A stretch of DNA of 64,000 nt from Pseudomonas sp. KUIN-1 (GCF_009176725.1 NZ_AP020337.1:4781501-4845500); one strand, 5' to 3'. Shown: positions 24,872-33,308, numbered from the stretch's first letter. Notes: generated from the letters alone by a model not told the origin. Made by a program: numbers and translations.

Positions 24872-25406
24872 AACTCTTCCTTTATTGCTCGGCCTGGGCG
24901 CAGCACTGGGAAGCGCGAGCGCCTGGTCCCTGCCAACCGACCGAGATCAGCCTATCCACATCCAGTCTGACGATGCTCAGCTCGATGACAAGAAAGGCGT
25001 GGCGACCTACAAGGGCAATGTCATCATCACTCAGGGCTCGATGAAAATCACGGGCAACACCGTGACAATCACGCGTAATGCCCAGGGCGAAGTCGACGTC
25101 TTCACCTCCGTCGGCAACCTGGCTTACTACGAGCAGAAGCCTGCCGTAGACAAACCGATCGTGCAGGCCTATGCCGTCACCATCCAGTATTACGCTGGCC
25201 AGGACCGTATCGTCCTGATCGACAAGGCCAAGGTCATCAATGATGGCAACACCTCGGAAGGCGAGAAAATCGTCTACGACACGGTTAGACAGGTCGTCAC
25301 CGCCGGTCGGGCCAATGGCGGCGCCAAGGTGACCACACCACGTCCGCGTATCGACATGGTCATCCAGCCGAAAAAGAAAACTGATCAACCTCAGAAGGCC
25401 CAGTAA
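24858..25406 (+). CDS. lptA: LPS transport periplasmic bridge protein LptA
   Basis: A 182-residue protein with a signal peptide (about 22 residues, ending S-A-S-A-W-S) and the OstA-like beta-jellyroll beginning D-R-D-Q-P-I-H-I-Q-S-D-D-A. LptA oligomerises into the bridge carrying LPS to LptDE. A lysine-rich tail ends the protein. lptB begins at the very next base. Confidence 0.95.
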   Translation: MRLVKTLPLLLGLGAALGSASAWSLPTDRDQPIHIQSDDAQLDDKKGVATYKGNVIITQGSMKITGNTVTITRNAQGEVDVFTSVGNLAYYEQKPAVDKPIVQAYAVTIQYYAGQDRIVLIDKAKVINDGNTSEGEKIVYDTVRQVVTAGRANGGAKVTTPRPRIDMVIQPKKKTDQPQKAQ

Positions 25407-26132
25407 ATGGCGACGCTCAAAGCCCAGCATCTGGCTAAAAGCTACAAAAGCCGGCAGGTCGTGCGCGATGTGAGCATTTCCATCGACAGCGGCCAGATCG
25501 TCGGCCTGCTGGGCCCGAACGGTGCCGGCAAGACCACCTGCTTCTACATGATCGTGGGTCTGGTCCAGGCTGATCAGGGGCGCGTGCTGATTGACGATCT
25601 GGATGTCAGCCATCAACCCATGCACGGTCGCGCCCGCGCAGGCATCGGCTACTTGCCTCAGGAAGCCTCGATCTTTCGCAAGCTGTCGGTGTCCGACAAC
25701 ATCATGGCGATTCTCGAGACCCGCAAGGAGCTCGATGCCGGTGCGCGCCGCAAGGAACTGGAAAGCCTCCTGCAGGAGTTCCACATCACCCATATCCGCG
25801 ACAACCTGGGCATGAGCCTGTCCGGCGGTGAACGTCGCCGCGTGGAAATCGCTCGAGCCCTGGCCACCGCACCGAAATTCATCCTGCTGGATGAACCGTT
25901 CGCAGGTGTCGACCCTATTTCGGTAGGCGACATCAAGCAGATCATTCACCATCTCAAGGCCAAGGGTATCGGTGTACTGATCACTGACCACAACGTCCGG
26001 GAAACGCTGGATATCTGCGAAATGGCCTACATCGTCAACGATGGACAGCTGATTGCGGAAGGCGATTCCGAAACCATTCTGGCGAATCAGCTGGTGAAAG
26101 AGGTCTACCTCGGCCACGAGTTCCGCCTTTAA
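25407..26132 (+). CDS. lptB: LPS export ABC transporter ATPase LptB
   Basis: A 241-residue ABC ATPase: Walker A G-P-N-G-A-G-K-T-T, signature L-S-G-G-E-R-R-R, Walker B F-I-L-L-D-E-P-F-A-G-V-D. It drives LPS extraction with LptFG, which are not in the window. Last gene of the kds-lpt cluster, followed by rpoN, an order conserved in many gamma-proteobacteria. Confidence 0.97.
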   Translation: MATLKAQHLAKSYKSRQVVRDVSISIDSGQIVGLLGPNGAGKTTCFYMIVGLVQADQGRVLIDDLDVSHQPMHGRARAGIGYLPQEASIFRKLSVSDNIMAILETRKELDAGARRKELESLLQEFHITHIRDNLGMSLSGGERRRVEIARALATAPKFILLDEPFAGVDPISVGDIKQIIHHLKAKGIGVLITDHNVRETLDICEMAYIVNDGQLIAEGDSETILANQLVKEVYLGHEFRL

Positions 26133-26233
26133 TCGACTGCCCTTTGCGCTTCGCAGCCGATTGATGCCTATGCAGTGTATTGACAACATTTTATTTGTCA
26201 TATCTCTCTAGGCAAACGCACAGGTTTCAGGCA

Positions 26234-26239
26234 TATAAT
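26234..26239 (+). promoter_or_regulatory. Candidate -10 of an rpoN promoter
   Basis: TATAAT lies 75 bp before the rpoN start in the AT-rich lptB-rpoN gap. No good -35 sits at 16-18 bp. A TTGACA further upstream (about 26179) is too far to pair with it. Confidence 0.35.
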
Positions 26240-26314
26240 TTGCTTAAGTTGGCGCCACGGCGCCTGTAGTAGATGGCGCATGCGCGCCGGCGAATAAGGT
26301 GTTTAGCCCCTGCC

Positions 26315-27808
26315 ATGAAACCATCGCTAGTCTTGAGAATGGGCCAGCAGCTGACGATGACACCGCAGCTGCAACAGGCAATCCGCTTACTTCAGCTTTC
26401 CACTCTGGATCTCCAGCAGGAGATCCAGGAGGCGCTGGAGTCAAACCCTATGCTGGAGCGGCAGGAAGAAGGCGACGACTTCGACCATTCCGACCCGCTT
26501 GCCGACAACATCGAACAAAAGCCCAACCCCGACGTTCAGGAACCGACCTATCAGGAATCCGCGCCTACCGTGGACAACCTTGAAGAAGGTGAATGGAACG
26601 AACGCATTCCCAACGAGCTGCCCGTCGATACCGCATGGGAAGACATCTACCAGACCAGCGCCAGCAGCCTGCCAAGCAACGATGACGACGAGTGGGACTT
26701 CACCACGCGCACCTCTGTGGGCGAAAGCCTGCAAAGCCACCTGCTGTGGCAACTGAATGTCGCGCCGATGTCCGACAAGGACCGTCTGGTAGCGGTTACG
26801 CTGATCGACTGCATCAACAACCAGGGTTATCTCGACGAGACGCTCGATGAGATTCTCGAGTCCTTCGACCCCGAACTGGACATCGAGCTCGACGAGATCG
26901 AAGCCGTCCTGCACCGCATCCAGCAGTTTGAACCTGCCGGCATCGGCGCTCGCAACCTGAGCGAATGCCTGCTGCTGCAACTGCGCCAGCTGCCAGCAAA
27001 AACACCCTGGCTGACAGAAGCACAACGCCTGGTCAGCGACTACATCGACCTGCTCGGAAGCCGCGACTACGGCCAGCTGATGCGACGCATGAAGCTCAAG
27101 GAAGACGAGCTGCGTCAGGTCATCGAACTGGTGCAGAGCCTCAACCCGCGTCCAGGCTCGCAGATCGAATCCACAGAAGCCGAATACGTCATTCCGGATG
27201 TGATCGTGCGCAAGGACAATGAACGCTGGCTGGTCGAACTCAATCAGGAGTCGGTGCCGCGCCTGCGCGTCAATCCGCAATACGCGGGCTTCGTACGGCG
27301 CGCCGATACCAGCGCAGACAACACCTTCATGCGCAATCAGTTGCAGGAAGCGCGCTGGTTCATCAAGAGCCTGCAAAGCCGCAACGAAACACTGATGAAG
27401 GTCGCCACGCAAATCGTCGAACATCAGCGCGGCTTTCTCGAGTACGGCGACGAGGCCATGAAGCCGCTCGTCCTGCACGACATCGCCGAGGCAGTGGGCA
27501 TGCACGAGTCGACCATCTCGCGCGTAACCACCCAGAAATTCATGCACACCCCACGCGGCATTTACGAGCTGAAATACTTCTTCTCAAGCCATGTGAGCAC
27601 CTCCGAGGGCGGTGAATGCTCGTCCACGGCAATTCGCGCAATCATCAAAAAACTGGTTGCGGCGGAAAATCAGAAAAAGCCGTTGAGTGATAGCAAGATC
27701 GCTGGTTTACTGGAGGCACAAGGCATTCAAGTAGCCCGTCGCACAGTCGCCAAGTACCGTGAGTCTCTCGGGATCGCCCCTTCCAGTGAGCGTAAGCGGC
27801 TGATGTGA
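26315..27808 (+). CDS. rpoN: RNA polymerase sigma-54 factor RpoN
   Basis: 497 residues from M-K-P-S-L-V-L-R-M-G-Q-Q; a longer frame upstream is not conserved. It has the glutamine/leucine-rich region I that contacts enhancer-binding proteins, an acidic region II (about 50-110), the core-binding region and the C-terminal DNA-binding domain with the RpoN box (A-R-R-T-V-A-K-Y-R-E-S-L). It directs transcription from -24/-12 promoters for nitrogen use, motility and, in P. syringae, hrp regulation. Followed by hpf, ptsN, rapZ and ptsO. Confidence 0.98.
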   Translation: MKPSLVLRMGQQLTMTPQLQQAIRLLQLSTLDLQQEIQEALESNPMLERQEEGDDFDHSDPLADNIEQKPNPDVQEPTYQESAPTVDNLEEGEWNERIPNELPVDTAWEDIYQTSASSLPSNDDDEWDFTTRTSVGESLQSHLLWQLNVAPMSDKDRLVAVTLIDCINNQGYLDETLDEILESFDPELDIELDEIEAVLHRIQQFEPAGIGARNLSECLLLQLRQLPAKTPWLTEAQRLVSDYIDLLGSRDYGQLMRRMKLKEDELRQVIELVQSLNPRPGSQIESTEAEYVIPDVIVRKDNERWLVELNQESVPRLRVNPQYAGFVRRADTSADNTFMRNQLQEARWFIKSLQSRNETLMKVATQIVEHQRGFLEYGDEAMKPLVLHDIAEAVGMHESTISRVTTQKFMHTPRGIYELKYFFSSHVSTSEGGECSSTAIRAIIKKLVAAENQKKPLSDSKIAGLLEAQGIQVARRTVAKYRESLGIAPSSERKRLM

Positions 27809-27831
27809 TGCAGGCCGAGCCACAGCGTCCC

Positions 27832-27859
27832 AGAGGCATGCGCCATGCCTGCCTCTTTA
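27832..27859 (+). terminator. Weak hairpin between rpoN and hpf
   Basis: AGAGGCA / TGCCTCT with an 11-nt loop and a short TTTAT tail. It may only attenuate, since hpf follows within 25 bp. Confidence 0.35.
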
Positions 27860-27883
27860 TGCACTGGCAAAGGAGAAAGCTGT

Positions 27884-28192
27884 ATGCAAGTCAACATCAG
27901 TGGACACCAACTGGAAGTGACCAAACCCCTTCGTGAATACGTTGAGCTCAAGCTCAAGAAGCTCGAGGGGCATTTTGACAAGATTACCAACGTGCAGGTC
28001 ACGATGACGGTCGAAAAGCTCAAGCAGAAGATCGAAGCCACGTTGCACATCCATGGTGGAGAGGTCGTTGCCAATGCTGAACATGATGACATGTATGCTG
28101 CCATCGACCTGCTCACTGACAAGCTAGACCGACAATTGCTCAAGCATAAGGAAAAGCAGCAAAGCATCCTCAAAGGTGCGGCCGCTCGCTAA
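27884..28192 (+). CDS. hpf: Ribosome hibernation-promoting factor, short form
   Basis: 102 residues from M-Q-V-N-I-S-G-H, with AGGAGA upstream; an earlier ATG would add a non-conserved leader. It has the sigma54-modulation/S30EA fold with the two basic segments (K-P-L-R-E-Y-V-E-L-K-L-K-K and the Q-K-I-E-A region). Length matches short HPF, which works with RMF to form inactive 100S ribosomes. Confidence 0.95.
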   Translation: MQVNISGHQLEVTKPLREYVELKLKKLEGHFDKITNVQVTMTVEKLKQKIEATLHIHGGEVVANAEHDDMYAAIDLLTDKLDRQLLKHKEKQQSILKGAAAR

Positions 28193-28202
28193 CGCCCATT
28201 TA

Positions 28203-28667
28203 ATGATCCGAATCGAAAATATCCTGACCCCCGGCCGCTCCCTTGTGAACGTGCCGGGCGGCAGTAAAAAGCGTGTACTCGAAGAAATTGCCAACCTGAT
28301 CGGCCGTGAAGTGCCGGGCATGGTGTCGGACACAGTATTCGCAAGTCTCGTCGCCCGGGAAAAACTGGGCTCGACCGGTTTTGGCAACGGTATTGCCATC
28401 CCCCACTGCCGCCTCGCTGACTGCAGCGAGCCTGTCAGTGCAGTGATTCACCTCTCCACCCCTGTGGATTTCGACGCCATCGATGGCGCGCCGGTCGACC
28501 TGCTGTTCGTCTTGCTGGTCCCGCAAGCTGCCACCGATGAACACCTGGAGCTGCTGCGCCAGATCGCCAGCATGCTCGACGACAAAGATGTGCGTAAGCG
28601 CCTGCGCAGTGCCGAAAGCGCTGAGGCGCTTTATCAAGTGGTGCTGGACGTGCAGAACGGAAACTGA
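28203..28667 (+). CDS. ptsN: Nitrogen-PTS EIIA component PtsN
   Basis: 154 residues from M-I-R-I-E-N-I-L-T-P; PTS EIIA type 2 (fructose/mannitol-like) domain. The phosphorylated histidine lies in G-N-G-I-A-I-P-H-C-R-L. EIIA-Ntr is a phosphate acceptor of the EI-Ntr/NPr chain, regulating potassium, nitrogen and carbon responses. Two bases separate it from rapZ. Confidence 0.96.
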   Translation: MIRIENILTPGRSLVNVPGGSKKRVLEEIANLIGREVPGMVSDTVFASLVAREKLGSTGFGNGIAIPHCRLADCSEPVSAVIHLSTPVDFDAIDGAPVDLLFVLLVPQAATDEHLELLRQIASMLDDKDVRKRLRSAESAEALYQVVLDVQNGN

Positions 28668-28669
28668 CC

Positions 28670-29527
28670 ATGCGCATGATCATCGTCAGCGGTCGCTCCG
28701 GCTCAGGCAAGAGTACGGCGCTCGATGTGCTGGAAGACAACGGCTTTTACTGTGTCGATAACCTGCCGGCCGGCCTGCTGCCGGAGCTTGCCGAACGCGC
28801 GCTGATCAACACCGAACTCGCCGAACCGCTGCTGGCGGTTTCGATAGATGCCCGCAATCTGCCCAGCCACCTGACCCGTTTTCCGCAGATGCTGAGCGAA
28901 GTACGCTTGCGCAATATTCAGTGCGACGTGCTGTACCTGGATGCAGACGAAGCCACCCTGCTCAAGCGCTTCTCCGAGACCCGGCGCCGCCACCCGCTGA
29001 GCACGGCAGATCGTTCGCTGGCCGAAGCGATACGTGACGAAACCGCACTGCTTGGCCCGATCATCGATCTGGCCGACCTGAAGATCAACACCACCCACCT
29101 GAATCTCTATCAGTTGCGCGACGCGCTCAAGCTTCGTCTACTGAACAAGCCCGAGCCAGGTACTGCATTTCTGATCGAGTCCTTTGGTTTCAAGCGCGGC
29201 ATGCCTGTCGATGCAGACCTGGTATTCGATGTGCGCTGCCTGCCCAATCCGTACTGGAAGCCAGAACTGCGCGACCACTCGGGGCTTGAACAACCCGTTA
29301 TCGACTACCTGTCGGTGCAGCCTGACGTCGAAGAAATGTTTCAGGACATCTTCGCTTACCTGAACAAATGGCTACCCCGGTTTGCAGCCAGTAACCGTTC
29401 TTACGTTACCATTGCCATCGGCTGTACCGGCGGACACCATCGTTCGGTCTACCTGACCGAGCGGCTTGGTCAGGTCTTGCAACAATCACTCAAGAACGTT
29501 CAGGTCCGCCACCGCGACCTCAGCTGA
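28670..29527 (+). CDS. rapZ: RNase adapter / nucleotide-binding protein RapZ
   Basis: A 285-residue protein with an N-terminal P-loop (G-R-S-G-S-G-K-S, about residues 8-15), a Walker-B-like D-V-L-Y-L-D-A-D-E and a C-terminal RNA-binding domain with G-C-T-G-G-H-H-R-S-V-Y. In enterobacteria RapZ presents GlmZ sRNA to RNase E and controls glucosamine-6-phosphate synthase; the Pseudomonas RNA target is not evident here. Tightly packed between ptsN and ptsO. Confidence 0.95.
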   Translation: MRMIIVSGRSGSGKSTALDVLEDNGFYCVDNLPAGLLPELAERALINTELAEPLLAVSIDARNLPSHLTRFPQMLSEVRLRNIQCDVLYLDADEATLLKRFSETRRRHPLSTADRSLAEAIRDETALLGPIIDLADLKINTTHLNLYQLRDALKLRLLNKPEPGTAFLIESFGFKRGMPVDADLVFDVRCLPNPYWKPELRDHSGLEQPVIDYLSVQPDVEEMFQDIFAYLNKWLPRFAASNRSYVTIAIGCTGGHHRSVYLTERLGQVLQQSLKNVQVRHRDLS

Positions 29528-29542
29528 AGGATTTTCACTGCG

Positions 29543-29815
29543 ATGCCCGCTCGTCAAATCACCATCATCAACAAACTGGGCCTGCACGCCCGCGCTGCCG
29601 CCAAATTCGTCGGGGTCGCAGGCAAGTTTCCCTGCAAGATCAGGGTCGGCCGCACTCCGGAGAGCATGGTCGACGGTAAAAGCATCATGGCCGTGATGAT
29701 GCTGGCTGCCGGCAAGGGCACCGAGATCCACCTGCACACCGAAGGCGAATTCGAACAGGAAGCGCTTGATGGCCTGATCGAGCTGATCGACAACCGGTTT
29801 GATGAGGGCGAATAA
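29543..29815 (+). CDS. ptsO: Nitrogen-PTS phosphocarrier NPr (PtsO)
   Basis: A 90-residue HPr-fold protein. The phosphorylated histidine is in L-G-L-H-A-R-A-A-A-K-F (about residue 16), and the second helix region contains S-I-M-A-V-M-M-L-A-A-G-K-G. It passes phosphate from EI-Ntr (ptsP, not here) to PtsN. Last gene of the rpoN-hpf-ptsN-rapZ-ptsO cluster. Confidence 0.96.
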   Translation: MPARQITIINKLGLHARAAAKFVGVAGKFPCKIRVGRTPESMVDGKSIMAVMMLAAGKGTEIHLHTEGEFEQEALDGLIELIDNRFDEGE

Positions 29816-29839
29816 GCCCTCGTACAAACGCGGTATCCG

Positions 29840-29947
29840 TCACCACCAGCCTTGCACGCACATCCAGCTCAGCCCGTGGGCAATCAGTAGCGCCATACCC
29901 GCCAACAGCAGCACGCTCCCGACTGCCAGACGAAATAACCGCACATT
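29840..29947 (-). CDS. Small single-span membrane protein, 35 residues, hypothetical
   Basis: ATG at 29947 opens a 35-codon frame with one hydrophobic segment of about 20 residues (A-V-G-S-V-L-L-L-A-G-M-A-L-L-I-A), a positive residue on the N side and a tryptophan-rich C-terminus (S-W-M-C-V-Q-G-W-W). It follows sodA by about 55 bp on the same strand, so it could be a distal cistron of the Fur-controlled operon. No clear ribosome-binding site precedes the ATG, and I do not recognise a family. Confidence 0.45.
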   Translation of the reverse strand, partial: NVRLFRLAVGSVLLLAGMALLIAHGLSWMCVQGWW

Positions 29948-30001
29948 GCTGAGCGTGAGGAATCCGGAGCGCATACGCCGCCTTGGGTCCGGCTGCCAGG
30001 C

Positions 30002-30613
30002 TCAGGCCAGAGCGGCCTGATAACGGCGGGACACCTCATCCCAATTGATCACGTTGTAGAACGCATTGATGTATTCGGGACGACGGTTCTGATAGCGCAG
30101 GTAGTAAGCGTGCTCCCACACGTCCAGCCCCAGAATCGGCGTGTTGCCGTTCATCAGCGGGCTGTCCTGGTTACCACTGCTTTCCACCACCAGCTTTTTG
30201 TCAGGCGTGACGCTCAGCCATGCCCAGCCACTGCCGAAACGGGTCAATGCGGCCTTGGTGAATGCCTCCTTGAAGCTTTCGTAGCCACCTAGTTGCTCAT
30301 TGATGGCAGACGCGACAGCGCCCGTGGGCAAGCCGCCGCCGCCCGGCACCATGACTTCCCAGAACAACGAGTGATTGGCATGGCCGCCACCCTGATTGAT
30401 CACCGCTGGACGCAGGTTTTCAGGCAACTGCTGGACACTGGCCACCAGCTTCTCCACCGACCAGTCGGCGAACTCCGTCCCTTCGACCGCGGCATTGAGG
30501 TTATTGATGTACGTCTGGTGATGCTTGGTGTAGTGGATTTCCATGGTTTGCGCATCGATATGTGGTTCAAGGGCATCGTATGCGTAAGGCAGTGCAGGCA
30601 AGGTGTATGGCAT
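30002..30613 (-). CDS. sodA: Manganese superoxide dismutase
   Basis: A 203-residue SOD of the Fe/Mn fold. Metal ligands are in the first helix (K-H-H-Q-T-Y), G-G-H-A-N-H-S-L-F-W and L-D-V-W-E-H-A-Y-Y. The G-G-H-A-N-H segment and the glutamine in G-N-Q-D-S-P indicate the Mn type rather than Fe. It removes cytoplasmic superoxide. The gene follows an orfX-type protein and a Fur box, matching the iron-starvation-induced sodA/sodM locus of P. aeruginosa. Confidence 0.94.
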   Translation of the reverse strand: MPYTLPALPYAYDALEPHIDAQTMEIHYTKHHQTYINNLNAAVEGTEFADWSVEKLVASVQQLPENLRPAVINQGGGHANHSLFWEVMVPGGGGLPTGAVASAINEQLGGYESFKEAFTKAALTRFGSGWAWLSVTPDKKLVVESSGNQDSPLMNGNTPILGLDVWEHAYYLRYQNRRPEYINAFYNVINWDEVSRRYQAALA

Positions 30614-30614
30614 T

Positions 30615-31076
30615 TCAATGTGCTCCGTAGAAAAGTCCGGAAGGGCTTGCCGAATGGCGCTGTAGCGATGAACGGGTGTGCTCGCTGCCGCTGTTCAGCA
30701 ACCGATGAGTGCGCGGGTATTCGCCGTGTTCGCTGATGAAACTCAGCAGCTCGGCGTATGTTTTGCTGCTGTGGCGCAAGGCTGCCTCGCGTAACGCGGG
30801 CGGGAGGCGTTGATTCTGCATGGTCTGCAACAGGTGCTGGTGGATGGCACACAGGTACTCGGCGCTCTCCTCCGGCTGGCCCAGACTCAGGTGCAGATCC
30901 GCCAGGTTATGGTGAGAAATCACACAGGCCGCGACCGCTTCATCGACATCCGCCCAGCGCTCGAACAAGACCTGCGCCAACGCCAGCGCCTGAAGGTACA
31001 ACTCGCGAGCTTCGACCCAATCGCCAAGATTGAAACAGCGATTGGCCAGCTCGATGGTGCGTTTCCAATGCTGCAT
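30615..31076 (-). CDS. TPR-like protein encoded upstream of Mn-SOD (orfX of the fagA-fumC-orfX-sodA operon)
   Basis: A 153-residue helical protein. Residues 1-95 resemble two to three tetratricopeptide-like helix pairs (for example L-G-D-W-V-E-A-R-E-L-Y-L-Q-A-L-A-L-A and H-N-L-A-D-L-H-L-S-L-G-Q-P-E-E-S). By position it corresponds to PA4469, the uncharacterised orfX of the P. aeruginosa iron-regulated SOD operon. It ends one base before the sodA start codon, so translation is probably coupled. Molecular function unknown. Confidence 0.8.
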   Translation of the reverse strand: MQHWKRTIELANRCFNLGDWVEARELYLQALALAQVLFERWADVDEAVAACVISHHNLADLHLSLGQPEESAEYLCAIHQHLLQTMQNQRLPPALREAALRHSSKTYAELLSFISEHGEYPRTHRLLNSGSEHTRSSLQRHSASPSGLFYGAH

Positions 31077-31130
31077 GAGGTACCTCCAGGAACATTGACT
31101 GGGCAGCGACCATGGGCCGGGGCGGGGCGC

Positions 31131-31280
31131 TCAATCGCGCCAGGGACGCCTCTTGGCGAGGTAATGCTCGATCAGCAGAGGCTCGTCGGTTTCAAGCGCA
31201 CAACGAATCCGCAGACTCAAGCCACGCTGGTTTCCAGATAAGACAACTCGTGCAGAACAGACCCCATGATCGCAGTTCAT
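31131..31280 (-). pseudogene. fagA: Truncated fagA-like remnant
   Basis: A 49-codon frame whose C-terminal half, R-C-A-L-E-T-D-E-P-L-L-I-E-H-Y-L-A, matches from memory the characteristic core of Fur-associated FagA proteins. The frame stops soon after this motif, whereas FagA normally continues for tens of residues. It lies directly behind the Fur box and upstream of orfX-sodA, where fagA belongs. An in-frame ATG at 31298 lies inside the Fur box. Could instead be a short functional leader peptide; moderate confidence. Confidence 0.55.
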
Positions 31281-31283
31281 TTT

Positions 31284-31302
31284 AGAAATGATATTCATTA
31301 TT
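31284..31302 (-). promoter_or_regulatory. Fur box upstream of the fagA remnant-orfX-sodA operon
   Basis: On the minus strand AATAATGAATATCATTTCT matches the 19-bp consensus GATAATGATAATCATTATC at 13 positions, including both ATAATGA/ATCATT cores. It predicts iron-repressed Mn-SOD expression, as known for P. aeruginosa. Confidence 0.75.
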
Positions 31303-31437
31303 AAATGAGATACAGAATCAACACAAGCCCGATCGCTGCACGGCCTTGCACCGGTGAGCGTGAACATGCTTTGAGGGAGACGTAACACGCGGGTTCGGAC
31401 GAAGGTTATGGGCGGCCAAAACCGGAGGTGGATGGGT

Positions 31438-31945
31438 GACGCAGAGCGTCACGAACGGCATTCCCACGCGGGAGCGTGAGGAACGATCAGCCTGACTATC
31501 GTGCGGCGCTCCGCGTCGCATGCCTTTCCGGACGCTCTGCGCCCTCTTGACGACGCAGAGCGTCGTGAACTGCATTCCCACGCTGGAGCGTAGGGAACGA
31601 TAACCTCAACTATCGTGCGGCGCTCCGCGTCGCATGCCTTTCCGGACGCTCTGCGTCCTCTTGACGACGCAGAGCGTCGTGAACTGCATTCCCACGCTGG
31701 AGCGTAGGGAACGATAACCTCAACTATCGTGCGGCGCTCCGCGTCGCATGCCTTTCCGGACGCTCTGCGTCCTCTTGCGACGCAGAGCGTCGAGCACTGC
31801 ACTCCCACGCTGGAGCGTGCGGAACGACCATCGCAACTATCGTGCGGCGCTCCGCGTCGCATGCCTTTCTAGAAGCTCAGCGTCATCCTGGCGACGCAGA
31901 GCGTCGTGAACTGCATTCACACGCGGGAGCGTGAGGAACGATAGC
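31438..31945. repeat. Tandem array of a 114-bp palindrome-rich repeat, about 4.5 copies
   Basis: Copies start with GACGCAGAGCGTC at 31438, 31552, 31666, 31779 and 31893 (periods 114, 114, 113, 114), the last being partial. Copies 2 and 3 are almost identical; the outer ones diverge. Each unit contains five short inverted repeats, among them GACGC-AGA-GCGTC, ACGATA...TATCGT and GGACGC-TCT-GCGTCC. The array fills the gap between the Fur-controlled operon and pmbA. Confidence 0.95.
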
Positions 31946-31961
31946 CTGAATCGGGGATCTG

Positions 31962-33308
31962 TCAGCTCCCCGCCACCATCATGCGCTCGATCAGTACCGA
32001 GCCGGTGCGGATGTTGCTGCGCAGCTCAAGATCGCTGCCAACGGCGACGATCTGCTTGAACATGTCGCGCATGTTGCCGGCAATGGTCACTTCCTGAACC
32101 GGGAACTGAATCTCGCCGTTCTCGACCCAGAAGCCTGCCGCGCCGCGTGAATAGTCGCCGGTGACCATGTTCAGACCGCTGCCCATCAATTCGGTCACCA
32201 GCAGGCCACGTCCCATACGCCGGATCAGCGCAGCCTGGTCGTCCGAGCCATGGCTAACGAACAGGTTGTGCACACCACCCGCGTTGGCGGTGCTCGGCAT
32301 GCCCAGCTTGCGGCCGGAATACGTGCTCAACACATAGGAAACCAGATCGCCACCTGCCACGAACGGTTTGGCGAAGGTCGCCAGACCATCGCTGTCGAAC
32401 GCCGAGCTGCCCATCGCATGCCTGAGGTGCGGGCGCTCATCGATGGTCATCCACTCAGGGAACAGGCGCTGACCCAGCGCGCCTTCAAGGAACGACGACT
32501 TGCGGTACAGGGTGCCCCCGGAAATGGCGCCGAGAAAGCTGCCGAACAGGCCGCCTGCCAGCTCTGCAGCAAACAGCACCGGCACTTCACAGGTCGGCAC
32601 AGGACGCGCGCCCAGACGGCTCGCTGCACGCAACGCCGCCTTGCGACCAATGCTCTGCGCATCGGCCAGCAGCTCGCCCTGGCGGTTGACGTCATACCAG
32701 TAATCGCGCTGCATCTGGCCTTCGCCCTCGGCGATCATCACACAGCTGAGGCTGTGCCGCGTTGACGCATAGCCACCGATGAAGCCATTGCTGTTGCCGT
32801 ACACACGGCAGCCCTGATGGGTATTGAGCGTAGTGCCGTCGGCATTCTTGATGCGGCTGTCGGCATCGAAGGCCGCCGCTTCGCAGAGCAGCGCTTTCTC
32901 GATGGCCTGCTCGGGCGTGATGTCCCAGGTGTGATAAAGGTCAAAATCCATGACCTCTTTGGCCATCAGCGCAGCGTCAGCCAGCCCGGAGCTTTCATCT
33001 TCGGAGGTGTGTTCGGCAATCGCCAGTGCAGCGGCGACCGTTTCACGAATGGCATCGGCACCGGTTGCCGACGTGCTGGCCGAGCCCTTGCGCTGTCCGA
33101 CATACAGGGTGATACCAAAGCCCTGATCGCGGTTGAACTCGACGGTTTCGACTTCACGCTGACGGACCGAGGTCGACAGCCCCTGATCCAACGAGACTGC
33201 GACTTCGCAGGCGCTGGCGCCCTGACGCCGGGCTTCGGCAATGATCTGCTCGACCTGTTCCTGCAGCTCGGGCAAGGCTTGTGGGCCGACGCTTTGGGTT
33301 GCACTCAT
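31962..33308 (-). CDS. pmbA: Metalloprotease PmbA (TldE), partner of TldD
   Basis: 448 residues from M-S-A-T-Q-S-V. PmbA/TldE-family protein; unlike TldD it lacks an HExxxH motif, as expected for TldE. The TldD-TldE heterodimer forms a closed proteolytic chamber that degrades unstructured peptides and matures microcin B17 and CcdA in E. coli. tldD lies 660 bp away on the same strand with darP between them in the opposite direction. Confidence 0.95.
   Translation of the reverse strand: MSATQSVGPQALPELQEQVEQIIAEARRQGASACEVAVSLDQGLSTSVRQREVETVEFNRDQGFGITLYVGQRKGSASTSATGADAIRETVAAALAIAEHTSEDESSGLADAALMAKEVMDFDLYHTWDITPEQAIEKALLCEAAAFDADSRIKNADGTTLNTHQGCRVYGNSNGFIGGYASTRHSLSCVMIAEGEGQMQRDYWYDVNRQGELLADAQSIGRKAALRAASRLGARPVPTCEVPVLFAAELAGGLFGSFLGAISGGTLYRKSSFLEGALGQRLFPEWMTIDERPHLRHAMGSSAFDSDGLATFAKPFVAGGDLVSYVLSTYSGRKLGMPSTANAGGVHNLFVSHGSDDQAALIRRMGRGLLVTELMGSGLNMVTGDYSRGAAGFWVENGEIQFPVQEVTIAGNMRDMFKQIVAVGSDLELRSNIRTGSVLIERMMVAGS

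Noticed and set aside
31449..31862. An open frame of about 137 codons on the minus strand encoding a 38-residue repeat
   Set aside because: It exists only because the 114-bp tandem repeat is divisible by three. The product is arginine/cysteine-rich with no recognisable fold, and the DNA is explained by palindromes.
31438..31945. CRISPR array
   Set aside because: The repeats are directly adjacent with no unique spacers, the unit is far too long, and no cas genes are present.
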